A stretch of 64,000 nt of DNA from a bacterium (GTDB lineage Bacteria; Hydrothermota; UBA3073; JACQXS01; JAQTXJ01), in assembly GCA_028716385.1 (NCBI GenBank), contig JAQUPX010000001.1, positions 218,775 through 282,774 on the forward strand, given 5' to 3'. The notes beneath the pieces are model-generated. The model did not search any database and was not told the origin of the DNA. It saw only the letters and a program-made list of their open reading frames with translations. The position numbers and the translations under genes are program-made. Position 1 is the first letter of the stretch. The number at the start of each line of letters is the position of its first letter. Of this stretch, positions 53,543 through 62,528 are shown piece by piece.

Positions 53543-54490
53543 TCATTTCGATATTTGATTTTTAATATTTAATTTGTGAGATATATACGTTATACTTCCA
53601 AGCACGCCCGCCTCGTCCCCGAGTTTTGCAGGAACGATTGTGAGTTTCTTTCTTTTGTTTTTCCCGGTGTAAGGTAATAGGAACAACCGTTTTGCTAACG
53701 TCTCATTTATTTTGTTGAATAATATTTCTCCTGCTTTCGAGACTCCACCGCCGATTACTACTATCTCCGGGTCCAGTATGGCACAGGCGTTTGCAATCCC
53801 TATCCCGAGGTAATAACCGACTCCCTCAATTATGGACAACGAAAACTTGTCTCCTTTATAAGCTTCTTTGGATATGACTTCCGGGGTTATCTTTGAGTGT
53901 TTACTGAGAGAAGTTTTTATGCCCAGCATAAGTCCTTGTTTCGCTTTTAGGACGATTGCCGAACTTCCAACGAAAGTCTCCAGACAGCCGTAATTCCCGC
54001 ATTCACAGGCAGCCCCGTCCGGCGCGATGGTAGTGTGTCCTATTTCTCCTGCGAATCCTTCGCCGGTATATAATTTGTTGTCGTTTATAATCCCGCCGCC
54101 GACTCCCGTTCCGAGAGTAAGGAGCAACATACTGTGTGCGCCTTTACCCGCGCCGTATTTCCATTCGCCGAATGCGTACATATTGGCGTCATTTTCTACG
54201 GTGACCGGGATTTTAAGTTTATGCTCGAGAAAATCTTTTAAAGAAGTATTGTTGATTTTCGCAAGGTTTGGGGATGAGTATATGATTCCGTTTCCCACGA
54301 GTCCTGCTATGCCTATGCCGATTGCGTCCGGGTTAAAGGTTTTTGCGATTGATGCGATTTGTTCGCGTATGGCGGATATGTCCGTGGGAAAACTTTTGAA
54401 ATCTACTATTTCGGGAGGCCGAATGGATACGCCTGCTTTTATGTTGGTCCCGCCGATATCCAACCCTAAAATCTTTTTAAAAGATTTCAT
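53543..54490 (-). CDS. ROK-family sugar kinase (glucokinase type)
   Basis: This 315-residue protein has LGLDIGGTNIKAG at the start, ENDANMYAFGEW, LLLTLGTGVGGGII and the ROK zinc site CECGNYGCLE (about residue 160). The catalytic Asp is in ENDAN. It phosphorylates glucose or a related hexose. Its promoter (TTGACA-N16-TATATT, 54530-54503) gives a very short leader. Confidence 0.9.
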   Translation of the reverse strand: MKSFKKILGLDIGGTNIKAGVSIRPPEIVDFKSFPTDISAIREQIASIAKTFNPDAIGIGIAGLVGNGIIYSSPNLAKINNTSLKDFLEHKLKIPVTVENDANMYAFGEWKYGAGKGAHSMLLLTLGTGVGGGIINDNKLYTGEGFAGEIGHTTIAPDGAACECGNYGCLETFVGSSAIVLKAKQGLMLGIKTSLSKHSKITPEVISKEAYKGDKFSLSIIEGVGYYLGIGIANACAILDPEIVVIGGGVSKAGEILFNKINETLAKRLFLLPYTGKNKRKKLTIVPAKLGDEAGVLGSITYISHKLNIKNQISK

Positions 54491-54502
54491 AAAGTATTGT
54501 CT

Positions 54503-54530
54503 AATATAAGGATATTCCTTAATCTGTCAA
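54503..54530 (-). promoter_or_regulatory. Promoter of the ROK kinase gene
   Basis: On the minus strand: TTGACA (54530-54525), 16 bases, TATATT (54508-54503), 12 bases before the start codon. Confidence 0.6.
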
Positions 54531-54668
54531 GTAATTCGTTAACTAATGGATTTTGCTCTTTATCCATTGTTTATTCCTGTTCCCTACATTCGGAGTTATT
54601 ATGTATATTGATTGTACGCTCTCTTTAGGTAGGTATCCTCTCCGTTTCCCTTCAATGTGTTTTTACAG

Positions 54669-54697
54669 TTGACAACCTATAAAAAATTAATTATATT
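54669..54697 (+). promoter_or_regulatory. Promoter left upstream of a deleted gene
   Basis: TTGACA (54669-54674), 17 bases, TATATT (54692-54697), then an ATG at 54709. It now drives only the sorting-domain relic. Confidence 0.65.
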
Positions 54698-54716
54698 ACT
54701 TTTGAACTATGGAAAA

Positions 54717-54791
54717 GTTAACCGGATATATTTTGTGAGGTTGACGGAGGGGAATTTTAAAGAGACGAAGAAACTGATTTTAATAAAATAA
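54717..54791 (+). pseudogene. Relic of a sorting-domain protein gene (last 24 codons)
   Basis: The frame RIYFVRLTEGNFKETKKLI followed by LIK and a stop matches the last residues of the neighbouring sorting-domain proteins. The original promoter and an out-of-frame ATG (54709) lie just before it, so the gene body appears to have been deleted. The rest of 54491-55073 holds repeats only (GCCTGCC palindrome 54820-54840, a long TCCGCC..GGCGGA hairpin 54873-54911 and a dRS3-like repeat 54971-54990). Confidence 0.75.
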
Positions 54792-55073
54792 AAGATTAAA
54801 GATTTATTAACAGTGATTTCCTGCCTGTCCGGTAGGCAGGTAAGAGAAAAGAAAAAAACAGGGTAGAGGTAGTCCGCCTCCCTGTCCGCCCGTTGTTTGG
54901 CGGAAGGCGGAGAAGAATCTAATATAATTATAGAAACAAAAAACTAACGATTGTAAAATAAAAACACTGGATTCCCGTTTTCACGGGAATGACGAATGAG
55001 GAGAAGGCATTCTGCCAGATTTTGGGTGAAATAGTTTAAATTGTAGGTGAGAGCGAAAAAGGGAAGAGGTATT

Positions 55074-56360
55074 ATGAAAAAATATTGTTTGGTTGTTTTA
55101 GGATTAAGTATGTTTATAAAAATGAGTTATGCCGTCAACAGCTGGACAACGCAGTATTCTTCCGGCTATGCCAGAGACATAAGTTTCCCTGACTCTCTTC
55201 ACGGCTGGGCAATAGAATTAAAAATGTCAGGGTTTGAAGGAGGCAAAGTTTACAATAACATACTTTTTACTACCGATGGCGGTAAAATATGGAATGTAAA
55301 ACCAACAAGCACTACGTCAGAGCCAGAGCATTATATGACCAAAATCTGTTTTGCGGATTCTTTGGTAGGATTGTTAGGCGGATGGTGGAGAAGTTTTGAT
55401 ACCGGGTCCCCTTATCCCGGTGAAAATTGGGCATTAGTATCTACAGGAAATGCTTTCGGCACATATAATTTGAAAGAAGGCGATGCAAGCTCACATTATC
55501 AGCATGGAGGCATTGAAAGTATAGAAACGGCAACGGGTAAGTTGTTTTGGAGTTGTGTCGAATCGGGTATCACGGGAAGTAATGTTTATTTAAATGGAAG
55601 ATGTATAGATTGGTGGACAACCATAATAGGGGCAATATGTTTTATAGATACTTCCTATGGATGGGTTTGTTGTAATTATAAGTTGTTTAAAACTACTAAA
55701 GGAATTGATAGTTTATCTCCTTTATATAGTTTCTCAATGAATGATATAGACTTCGTAGACAGTCTTCACGGATGGGCAGTTGGAGATACAGGAACAATAT
55801 TATATACTGACAACGGTGGAACTGATAGTGTATGGGACACCCTGACAAGCGGAGTAACTAATAATTTAAAATGTGTAAAATTTGTTGACTCTTTGAATGG
55901 ATGGGCAGGAGGAACAGGAGTTATCTTAAGGACACGTGACGGCGGACAAACATGGGTTACGGAATATTCGGATACTGTATCAAAAATATGCGCTCTGGAT
56001 ACAATTTACGCCTGGGCATTACGCGGCAATGGGAATATCCTGAAATATAATCCCGTTATTGGAGAGGAAGAAGAACGGTTGTCGGTGGTCAGTGGACAGT
56101 TGTCAGTAAAAATAATAAAAGATAAGATTTATTTGTCTGTTCCGAATAACGAATATACTAATATGGAACATCCCGCCCTGGCGGTGACACTAATAACGAT
56201 TTACGATTTGTGCGGAAGGGAGAAAGAGGTTGTTTACAATGGCACATTAAGTAAAGGCAATTATACGTTCACTCCCAATATTCGCACTAATGGAATATAT
56301 TTTGTGAGACTGAAAACTAATAATTTTACAGAAACAAAGAAGATTACGATTATAAAGTAA
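55074..56360 (+). CDS. Secreted Ycf48-like propeller protein with sorting domain
   Basis: This 428-residue protein has a signal peptide (GLSMFIKMSYA) and propeller blades of the BNR/Ycf48 type (LHGWAVGDTGTILYTDNGG, LNGWAGGTGVILRTRDGGQT). A sorting domain ends it (from about 350). The hinge contains LSVVSGQLSV, encoded by a simple repeat. The sorting domain carries MEHPALAV (56163-56186) exactly where the 60066 paralogue runs straight through. I chose the ATG at 55074 for its RBS and signal. Confidence 0.83.
   Translation: MKKYCLVVLGLSMFIKMSYAVNSWTTQYSSGYARDISFPDSLHGWAIELKMSGFEGGKVYNNILFTTDGGKIWNVKPTSTTSEPEHYMTKICFADSLVGLLGGWWRSFDTGSPYPGENWALVSTGNAFGTYNLKEGDASSHYQHGGIESIETATGKLFWSCVESGITGSNVYLNGRCIDWWTTIIGAICFIDTSYGWVCCNYKLFKTTKGIDSLSPLYSFSMNDIDFVDSLHGWAVGDTGTILYTDNGGTDSVWDTLTSGVTNNLKCVKFVDSLNGWAGGTGVILRTRDGGQTWVTEYSDTVSKICALDTIYAWALRGNGNILKYNPVIGEEEERLSVVSGQLSVKIIKDKIYLSVPNNEYTNMEHPALAVTLITIYDLCGREKEVVYNGTLSKGNYTFTPNIRTNGIYFVRLKTNNFTETKKITIIK
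56163..56186 (+). repeat. 24-bp in-frame element (MEHPALAV) in a sorting domain
   Basis: Starts ATGGAACATCCCGCC and ends GGCGGTG. It splits EYTN-TLITIYDLCGR, which is continuous in the paralogue at 60066-61493. It differs from the rpiB copy at three central positions. Confidence 0.85.
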
Positions 56361-56384
56361 GTAATTATTCTATATTTAATTTTT

Positions 56385-56449
56385 CCAGCGAAGCTGGATA
56401 AGTTGGTCTAATCCGTCCGCCTCAGGCGGAGCGGGAAAGTCCAACTAAT
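56385..56449 (+). repeat. Composite repeat family A
   Basis: CCAGCGAAGCTGG (56385-56397), ATAA, GTTGGTCT arm, TCCGCCTCAGGCGGA (56416-56430) and AGTCCAAC (56438-56445). One outer-stem position is mispaired. Confidence 0.7.
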
Positions 56450-56477
56450 AATATTTGATTTGGTAATAGGGGGCAAG

Positions 56478-57932
56478 ATGAAGAAACAAAGTTTTATGTG
56501 GGTCGTAAGCCTATTGATAGCAGGAAGCGCAGGTGTCGCAAAAGCCGATAAAAATGTATGGGCTTGGGGAGATAATTACTGGGGACAGCTTGGAGATTCT
56601 ACTAATAACGATAGATATCAACCGGTTAAGACAAAGTTCTTGAATAATATTTTTGCAGTCTCTGCAGGAGGAGGATATGACCATTCGCTTGCCATAAACT
56701 CTGACAGTACTGTATGGGCGTGGGGAGATAATTCTTTCGGACAACTCGGTATCGGAAGTAGTGATTATAACTCTCATACCGTACCCGAGCAGACACTTGA
56801 CCTGACAAATGTTATTGCAATTTCTGCAGGAAATGGACATTCACTTGCCTTAAAATCCGATGGAACCGTATGGGGCTGGGGGGCTAACTACTACGGGCAG
56901 CTTGGAGATTCCACTACTATCTACGGACGAAGTCAACCTGTCCAGACAAAACGCTTGACAGATGCTATTGCAATTTCTGCGACAGGCGCTTTTCATTCGC
57001 TTGCTTTAATAAAGTCTGACAGCACTGTCTGGGCTTGGGGGAATAATCCCTGCGGACAGCTTGGTATCGGAAGTAGTGATTACAATACTCATACCGTACC
57101 CGTCCGGACAAATCTTTTGACTAATGTTATTGCAATCGCAGCGGGACAATATCATTCACTTGCTTTAAGGTCTGATGGAACCGTCTGGGCTTGGGGGGGA
57201 AATTACTCTGGGCAAATCGGGGATTCCACTACTGCCAATCGCAATCAGCCAGTCAAGGTGAAAATCCTGACGGAGGTTATTGCAATCGCAGCAGGAAGTG
57301 AACATTCGCTTGCGCTAAAGTCTGACGGAACCGTCTGGGCGTGGGGAGATAATTCCTGGGGACAACTTGGCATCGGAAGTAGTGATTATAATTCCCATAC
57401 CGTACCCGAGCAGACACTTGGTCTGACAGATGTTATTGCAATCTCAGCAGGAAATGAACATTCGCTTGCGCTAATAAGGTCTGACAGCACTGTATGGGCG
57501 TGGGGGCATAATTACAGCGGAGAGCTTGGTATCGGTACGAGTGATTATAGTCCTCATACCACGCCTGTCCAGACAAGTCTCCTGACAGGCGTTACTGCAA
57601 TTTCGGCAGGATGGGGGTATTCGCTTGCATTAAAATATGTTCCAGTAGGAGTGGAAGAACCTTTGATTTCGGTCCCGCTCCGCCTGAGGCGGATCGCTTC
57701 GCTCCAATTGCTAAAAGGAAAGATTTGTTTATCTGTCCCTAATGACTATTATCCTAATGCCCTAATAACGATTTACAATTTATGTGGAAGGATGCAGAGC
57801 GTCGTATTTAGTGGCACATTAAGTAAAGGCAATTATACCTTTACTCCCAATATAAAAAAGAACGGAATATATTTTGTGAGACTGAAAACTAATAATTTTA
57901 CAGAAACGAAGAAACTGATACTTATAAAATAA
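56478..57932 (+). CDS. Secreted RCC1-repeat protein with sorting domain
   Basis: This 484-residue protein has a signal peptide and about seven RCC1-type blades (VWAWGDNSFGQLGIGSSDYN; VIAISAGNGHSLALKSDGT), forming a seven-bladed propeller. The sorting domain starts near 405. The hinge VEEPLIS-LQLLKGK contains VPLRLRRIAS from a TCCGCCTGAGGCGGA palindrome (57679-57693). The ATG at 56478 has AGGGGG upstream. It is probably a surface binding protein. Confidence 0.87.
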   Translation: MKKQSFMWVVSLLIAGSAGVAKADKNVWAWGDNYWGQLGDSTNNDRYQPVKTKFLNNIFAVSAGGGYDHSLAINSDSTVWAWGDNSFGQLGIGSSDYNSHTVPEQTLDLTNVIAISAGNGHSLALKSDGTVWGWGANYYGQLGDSTTIYGRSQPVQTKRLTDAIAISATGAFHSLALIKSDSTVWAWGNNPCGQLGIGSSDYNTHTVPVRTNLLTNVIAIAAGQYHSLALRSDGTVWAWGGNYSGQIGDSTTANRNQPVKVKILTEVIAIAAGSEHSLALKSDGTVWAWGDNSWGQLGIGSSDYNSHTVPEQTLGLTDVIAISAGNEHSLALIRSDSTVWAWGHNYSGELGIGTSDYSPHTTPVQTSLLTGVTAISAGWGYSLALKYVPVGVEEPLISVPLRLRRIASLQLLKGKICLSVPNDYYPNALITIYNLCGRMQSVVFSGTLSKGNYTFTPNIKKNGIYFVRLKTNNFTETKKLILIK

Positions 57933-57933
57933 A

Positions 57934-58551
57934 ATGGGAATAATATTTTTGATTTCTGCTTTATCGCTTAACTTCAATCCGATAGAAAACCCTCTACAGC
58001 TATGTCCGCCTCAGTCGGACTATACGAACTTAACTCAATCACCACAATTGTCTTCGATTCCGGGTGCGTTTCTTTATACTTCTACCAGCAAAGGATTTAA
58101 TCCAACCCCGGAATTAGGGGCAAAGATTTATACATTAGAAGGGTTGGGCGCTGTTGCAGGAGCAGTAGTCATAGGAGGAGCAACTTTACTTGCAGGAGGG
58201 TATATGCTTCTCTTTATGCTTTTTGGGGGTGAGCATGCAAGCATTCCCCCTATTATTCCAATAAGTGTTATGGTTGCTGCATCATCCGGAATCCCGTTAG
58301 GAGCTGTTTACGGGATAAAAAAAGTCGGCAACCATTATCAACAGGAAGGCTCGGAAAAGGGAGCATTGTTGGGAGCAATAACCGGAGGAGTATTAACCTG
58401 TGGCTTATATGGATTAGGTGTAATCGCTTCGCCCTCACCGGAAACAAAAGGAGTGTCCCCGCTATCGGGAGCGCTTATGTGTACGTCTATTTTCGTCTTT
58501 CCCGTTAGCACGGTAATAGGATATAATTATAAACATATATTTAATAAATGA
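57934..58551 (+). CDS. Gly-rich membrane protein, paralogue-like to the 17260 gene
   Basis: This 205-residue protein has a short signal and a Pro/Ser-rich linker containing a TCCGCCTCAGTCGGA palindrome (58005-58019; CPPQSD). Four Gly-rich spans follow. It starts one base after the RCC1 gene stop, so it is probably translated by re-initiation. Layout resembles the protein upstream of the TonB receptor. The function is unknown. Confidence 0.6.
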   Translation: MGIIFLISALSLNFNPIENPLQLCPPQSDYTNLTQSPQLSSIPGAFLYTSTSKGFNPTPELGAKIYTLEGLGAVAGAVVIGGATLLAGGYMLLFMLFGGEHASIPPIIPISVMVAASSGIPLGAVYGIKKVGNHYQQEGSEKGALLGAITGGVLTCGLYGLGVIASPSPETKGVSPLSGALMCTSIFVFPVSTVIGYNYKHIFNK

Positions 58552-58590
58552 GTCTATGCGCAAAATTTTTTAAGTAACAAAGGAGGAAAG

Positions 58591-59820
58591 ATGAGAAGAA
58601 ATTTTATTTTAGTTTTTGCTTTTTTTGTTGCAGTAACAGCCTCTAATAGTTTTGCTCAACACCCGGGTTGGACTGTGTATGATAGCTCAAACTCAGGGTT
58701 GTTTGATGACTGGGTCAGGGCTATTGCAATAGACGGGAATGATAAATGGATTGGCACCGGTTGGAGCCTTACGAAGTTTGACGGGACTAACTGGACTGCC
58801 GTGATACAAGTCCCCGGAATTAGTACCATTATAGTAGGAGGGGGCAATAAATGGGTTGGCAATCATTATGGTGGTCTTATGAAGTTTGACGGGACTACCT
58901 GGACTATTTATGACACCTCAAATTCACCTTTGCCCGATATTCGGGTTTCTGCTATTGCGTTAGAAGGGAGCAATGTATGGGTTGGCACTCTCGGGGATGT
59001 TTATGCAGGCGGCCACCCCGGCGGCGGACTTGCAAAGTTTGATGGAACTAACTGGACTTTGTATGACACGTTAAATTCCGGGTTGCCCGATAACTGGATT
59101 ACAGCTATTGCGATAGAAGGGAACAATAAATGGATTGGTGATTATGATGATGGCCTTGTAAAATTTGACGGGACTAACTGGACCGTATACGACACATTAA
59201 ATTCCGGACTGCCCGATAATGATGTTCGTGTTATTACAATAGACGGAAATAATAAATGGATTGGTACGTGGGGGGGCGGCATTGCAAAGTTTGACGGGGC
59301 TAACTGGACCGTATACGATACATTAAATTCCGGGTTGCCGGATAACGATGTTTATTCTCTTGTAATACAAGGAAGCAATATCTGGGCCGGCACTATGGGA
59401 GGCGGCATTGCGAAGTTTGACGGGACTAACTGGACCGTGTACGACACGTCAAATTCCGGGTTGCCTTCTAACGATATCACCGTTCTTACACTGGACGGAA
59501 ATAAGCTCTGGGTTGGGACTTTTTGGCAGGGTATTGCAGTGTATAATACGGCAGGAGTGGAAGAAAAATCAAATATCAAAAATCAAATATCAAAAATGGA
59601 AATAATAAAAAACAAGATTTGTTTGTCCGTTCCGAAGGCTGTGGAAGCGGATATAAAGTTATATGATTTGTGTGGGAGGGAGAAAAACACTGTCTATAGC
59701 GGCACATTAACTAAAGGGAATTATGTGTTTACGCCGAATGTGAAAAAGAGTGGGGTATATTTTGTGAGAGTAACGGCGGGGAATTATAATGTAACAAAAA
59801 AGATAACGATTATAAAATAA
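58591..59820 (+). CDS. Secreted two-component-regulator-type propeller protein with sorting domain
   Basis: This 409-residue protein has a signal peptide (SNSFAQ) and about six near-identical blades (TNWTVYDTLNSGLPDNDV ... GNNKWIGTWGGGIAKFDG) of the Reg_prop type. A sorting domain ends it (from about 335). Blades 3-6 are almost identical, indicating recent duplication. The hinge has a SNIKNQISK simple repeat. The RBS is AAAGGAGG. Confidence 0.85.
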   Translation: MRRNFILVFAFFVAVTASNSFAQHPGWTVYDSSNSGLFDDWVRAIAIDGNDKWIGTGWSLTKFDGTNWTAVIQVPGISTIIVGGGNKWVGNHYGGLMKFDGTTWTIYDTSNSPLPDIRVSAIALEGSNVWVGTLGDVYAGGHPGGGLAKFDGTNWTLYDTLNSGLPDNWITAIAIEGNNKWIGDYDDGLVKFDGTNWTVYDTLNSGLPDNDVRVITIDGNNKWIGTWGGGIAKFDGANWTVYDTLNSGLPDNDVYSLVIQGSNIWAGTMGGGIAKFDGTNWTVYDTSNSGLPSNDITVLTLDGNKLWVGTFWQGIAVYNTAGVEEKSNIKNQISKMEIIKNKICLSVPKAVEADIKLYDLCGREKNTVYSGTLTKGNYVFTPNVKKSGVYFVRVTAGNYNVTKKITIIK

Positions 59821-60065
59821 AACAAAACAGAAAATAAAATTAACAGTGACTTTAAGAGACCTTAAGAGAAATAAAAAAAAGAAAACGCTCTTAAAATCTC
59901 TTCCATGCCTAACGGCAGGCAGGCGCGAATATACACGAATTAATACGAAAAAATGGAACGGAAAGAATTTTAGCCACCCCGCCCAGGGCGGGGTAAACTC
60001 CTAACAGGGATTACGCGGATAAAAAATAGTAATTGGGTATTAAGATAAAGAGAAAAGGGGGCAAA
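59821..60065. repeat. Intergenic repeats
   Basis: GCCTAACGGCAGGCAGGCGC (in 59903-59926; also at 2004-2022) and CCCCGCCCAGGGCGGGG (59976-59992), with CACGAATTAATACGAA-type simple repeats. No gene is seen. Confidence 0.6.
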
Positions 60066-61493
60066 ATGAGGAAATATTTTATGCTTATAGGGATACTACT
60101 CGTAACAAACACGTTCGCATCCGCACCGGATACTCTCTGGACAAGAACTTTCGGCGGAATGTTAGACGATTGGGACAATTCGGTTCAACAGACTTCCGAT
60201 ACGGGTTTTATTATTGTAGGAGCGACGGCATCTTTAGTGGCAGGCAAATACGCTGTCTATCTTATTAAAACGGATTATCACGGCAATACGCTATGGGTAA
60301 AAACTTTTATTGGAACGGGTTTAGCCGTTGGCTATTCGGTTCAACAGACTTCCGATAACGGGTTTATAATCACAGGAGAGACAAGACCTTCCGGGTCAGA
60401 CTGTGACGATGTCTATCTTGTCAGGACAAACTCTTCCGGCGATACTCTCTGGACAAGAACTTTTGGCGGGACTTCCTGGGATGGGGGACATTCGGTCCGG
60501 CAGACTGAAGACGGCGGTTTTATAGTTACAGGACATACATCCTCTTTCGGGGCAGATTCCGGAAATATTTATCTTATTAGGACAAATTCTTCGGGCGATA
60601 CCGTCTGGACAAGAACTTACGGCGGAAACGGTTGTGACTGGAGCAATTCCGTTATACAAACTCAAGATGGAGGTTTTATTATTGCGGGAGGAACAAGCTC
60701 TTCCGGGGCAGGTTCCGCAGACGTTTACCTGGTTAAAATAAATTCTTCGGGCGATATTATGTGGGCAAGAACTTACGGCGGAACTGATTCCGATGAGGGG
60801 TATTCGGTTCAATCCGTCCCGGGCGGATTTATTATTGCGGGAGGTACACACTCTTTCGGAGCAGGCGGTGACGATTTCTATTTAATCAGGACGAATTCTT
60901 CGGGGGACACTTTATGGACAAAAACTTACGGGGGAACGAAAGATGATTATGCTTATTCGCTTCAAAAAACTTCCGATAATGGATTCATCATCGTAGGCTA
61001 TACATTTTCTTTCGGAGCCGGATATAAGGACGTATATCTGGTCAGGACGGATTCTTTGGGCGATACCCTCTGGACTAAAACTTTAGGTGGAATCAACTAT
61101 GACTATGGCGGTTCCGTTCAGCAGACTCAAGACGGCGGATTTATCGTTTCAGGAACTACAAGCTCTTCCGGCGCCGGATCTGATGATATCTACCTGGTTA
61201 AGCTGTGTAAAGAAACAGGGATAGAAGAAACAAATGCTAAATGCTTAATGCCAAATGCTGAATTACAGATAATAAAAGATAAGATTTGTTTATCCGTTCC
61301 GAATAACGAATATACTAATACACTAATAACTATCTATGATTTATGCGGAAGGATGAAAGAGATTGTTTATAATGGTGAACTAACTAAAGGGAATTATACC
61401 TTTACTCCCAATATAAAAAAGAGCGGGGTATATTTTGTGCAACTGAAAACTAATAATTTTACAGAAACGAAGAAATTAATCTTGATGAAGTAG
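60066..61493 (+). CDS. Secreted repeat (propeller-like) protein with sorting domain
   Basis: This 475-residue protein has a signal peptide (NTFASA) and seven repeats of about 50 residues (DTLWTRTFGGTSWDGGHSV, RQTEDGGFIVTGHTSSFGA, YLIRTNSSG), probably a beta-propeller. A sorting domain ends it (from about 400). This copy of the domain lacks the 24-bp element and is the reference for the insertion in the 55074 gene. One repeat has QSVPGG instead of QQTQDGG. The ATG at 60066 has AGGGGG upstream. Confidence 0.85.
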   Translation: MRKYFMLIGILLVTNTFASAPDTLWTRTFGGMLDDWDNSVQQTSDTGFIIVGATASLVAGKYAVYLIKTDYHGNTLWVKTFIGTGLAVGYSVQQTSDNGFIITGETRPSGSDCDDVYLVRTNSSGDTLWTRTFGGTSWDGGHSVRQTEDGGFIVTGHTSSFGADSGNIYLIRTNSSGDTVWTRTYGGNGCDWSNSVIQTQDGGFIIAGGTSSSGAGSADVYLVKINSSGDIMWARTYGGTDSDEGYSVQSVPGGFIIAGGTHSFGAGGDDFYLIRTNSSGDTLWTKTYGGTKDDYAYSLQKTSDNGFIIVGYTFSFGAGYKDVYLVRTDSLGDTLWTKTLGGINYDYGGSVQQTQDGGFIVSGTTSSSGAGSDDIYLVKLCKETGIEETNAKCLMPNAELQIIKDKICLSVPNNEYTNTLITIYDLCGRMKEIVYNGELTKGNYTFTPNIKKSGVYFVQLKTNNFTETKKLILMK

Positions 61494-61504
61494 GAGAAAA
61501 AGCT

Positions 61505-62425
61505 ATGAAAAAAATATTGGTAGGTTTGATGTTAATTGTGCCGTTATCTATTTTTGCGGATGAGATGATAGTTAATGGAGGATTCGACTCGGGAACGGCA
61601 GGATGGACAGGAGGGGCTAATCCCGGCCGTTCAGCTACTTGTTATACAAAATCTCACTCCTCTCCGGCAAGTTGGGAAGTATGTGCATACGCACGCAAAC
61701 CTTCGTATACGTGGGGTAACGCGTCTTTATACCAAACTATACAAACTGCAGTATCTTGCGTATGTGAATTTTGGTATCAGTATACAGGAACTCAAACTAT
61801 GTGGAATGGTCTATTTGTTTCGTTCGTTATAAACGGTAAAGATAGCACGATGTGGACTAGAGGCATTACAAGTGGTCTCGGAGAAAATTTGACATGGACG
61901 CACTGGTCATGGTGTCTTACGGATAAGGATACTTTAACCAGAATTCTTTTCCATTCAACTGCAAACTCCCCCAGCTCAGTGTCTACGGACTCGGTAGTAT
62001 TTTGGATTGACGATGTTTCCATAACAGGCACTCCTGTTGTAGGGATAGAAGAACCTTTGATTTCGGATTTTGCCTGCCTGTCCGGTAGGCAGGGATTTCG
62101 GAATGCGGAATTAAAGATAATAAAAGAAAAGATTTATCTTTCTGTTCCTAATGACTATTCTACTTTGGAGCGAAGCGGAAATCTCGACTTATCCGCCGTA
62201 GGCGGACTCAAGGCGGAATTAACTATCTACGATTTATGTGGGAGAGAGAAAGAGGTGGTTTACAATGGCACATTAACTAAAGGGAATTATACATTTACGC
62301 CTAATATAAAAAAGAGCGGAATATATTTTGTGAGACTAACGGCAGTTTGTCATTCTGATCCCGATTTATCGGGAGAAGAATCTAATATAATTACAGAAAC
62401 GAAAAAAATGATATTAATAAAATGA
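61505..62425 (+). CDS. Secreted carbohydrate-binding-like protein with heavily invaded sorting domain
   Basis: This 306-residue protein has a signal peptide (VPLSIFA) and a jelly-roll-like domain (about 20-175; MIVNGGFDSGTAGWTGG, FWIDDVSITG) as in carbohydrate-binding modules. The sorting domain is broken by three in-frame palindrome inserts: CLSGRQGFR, TLERSGNLDLSAVGGLKA and VCHSDPDLSGEESNII. They are absent from neighbouring paralogues. It lies 11 bp after the preceding gene. Confidence 0.82.
   Translation: MKKILVGLMLIVPLSIFADEMIVNGGFDSGTAGWTGGANPGRSATCYTKSHSSPASWEVCAYARKPSYTWGNASLYQTIQTAVSCVCEFWYQYTGTQTMWNGLFVSFVINGKDSTMWTRGITSGLGENLTWTHWSWCLTDKDTLTRILFHSTANSPSSVSTDSVVFWIDDVSITGTPVVGIEEPLISDFACLSGRQGFRNAELKIIKEKIYLSVPNDYSTLERSGNLDLSAVGGLKAELTIYDLCGREKEVVYNGTLTKGNYTFTPNIKKSGIYFVRLTAVCHSDPDLSGEESNIITETKKMILIK
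62072..62093 (+). repeat. GCCTGCC..GGCAGG palindrome in coding sequence
   Basis: GCCTGCCTGTCCGGTAGGCA plus GG, read as ACLSGRQG in the hinge before the sorting domain. An almost identical intergenic copy is at 54820-54840. Confidence 0.7.
62192..62206 (+). repeat. TCCGCC..GGCGGA palindrome in coding sequence
   Basis: TCCGCCGTAGGCGGA within the TLERSGNLDLSAVGGLKA insert. Confidence 0.7.
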
Positions 62426-62485
62426 AAACCACAGAGAAAAATTATCACCGCAGAGACGCAAAGAGCGCAGAGGATAAAAATATAG

Positions 62486-62500
62486 TCCACCTGAGGTGGA
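62486..62500. repeat. Palindrome variant with compensatory change
   Basis: TCCACCTGAGGTGGA: both arms differ from the common TCCGCCTGAGGCGGA at the paired position, so the hairpin is kept. Confidence 0.7.
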
Positions 62501-62528
62501 GCGCTGGAGATTTGACAAAGGGGGAAGT

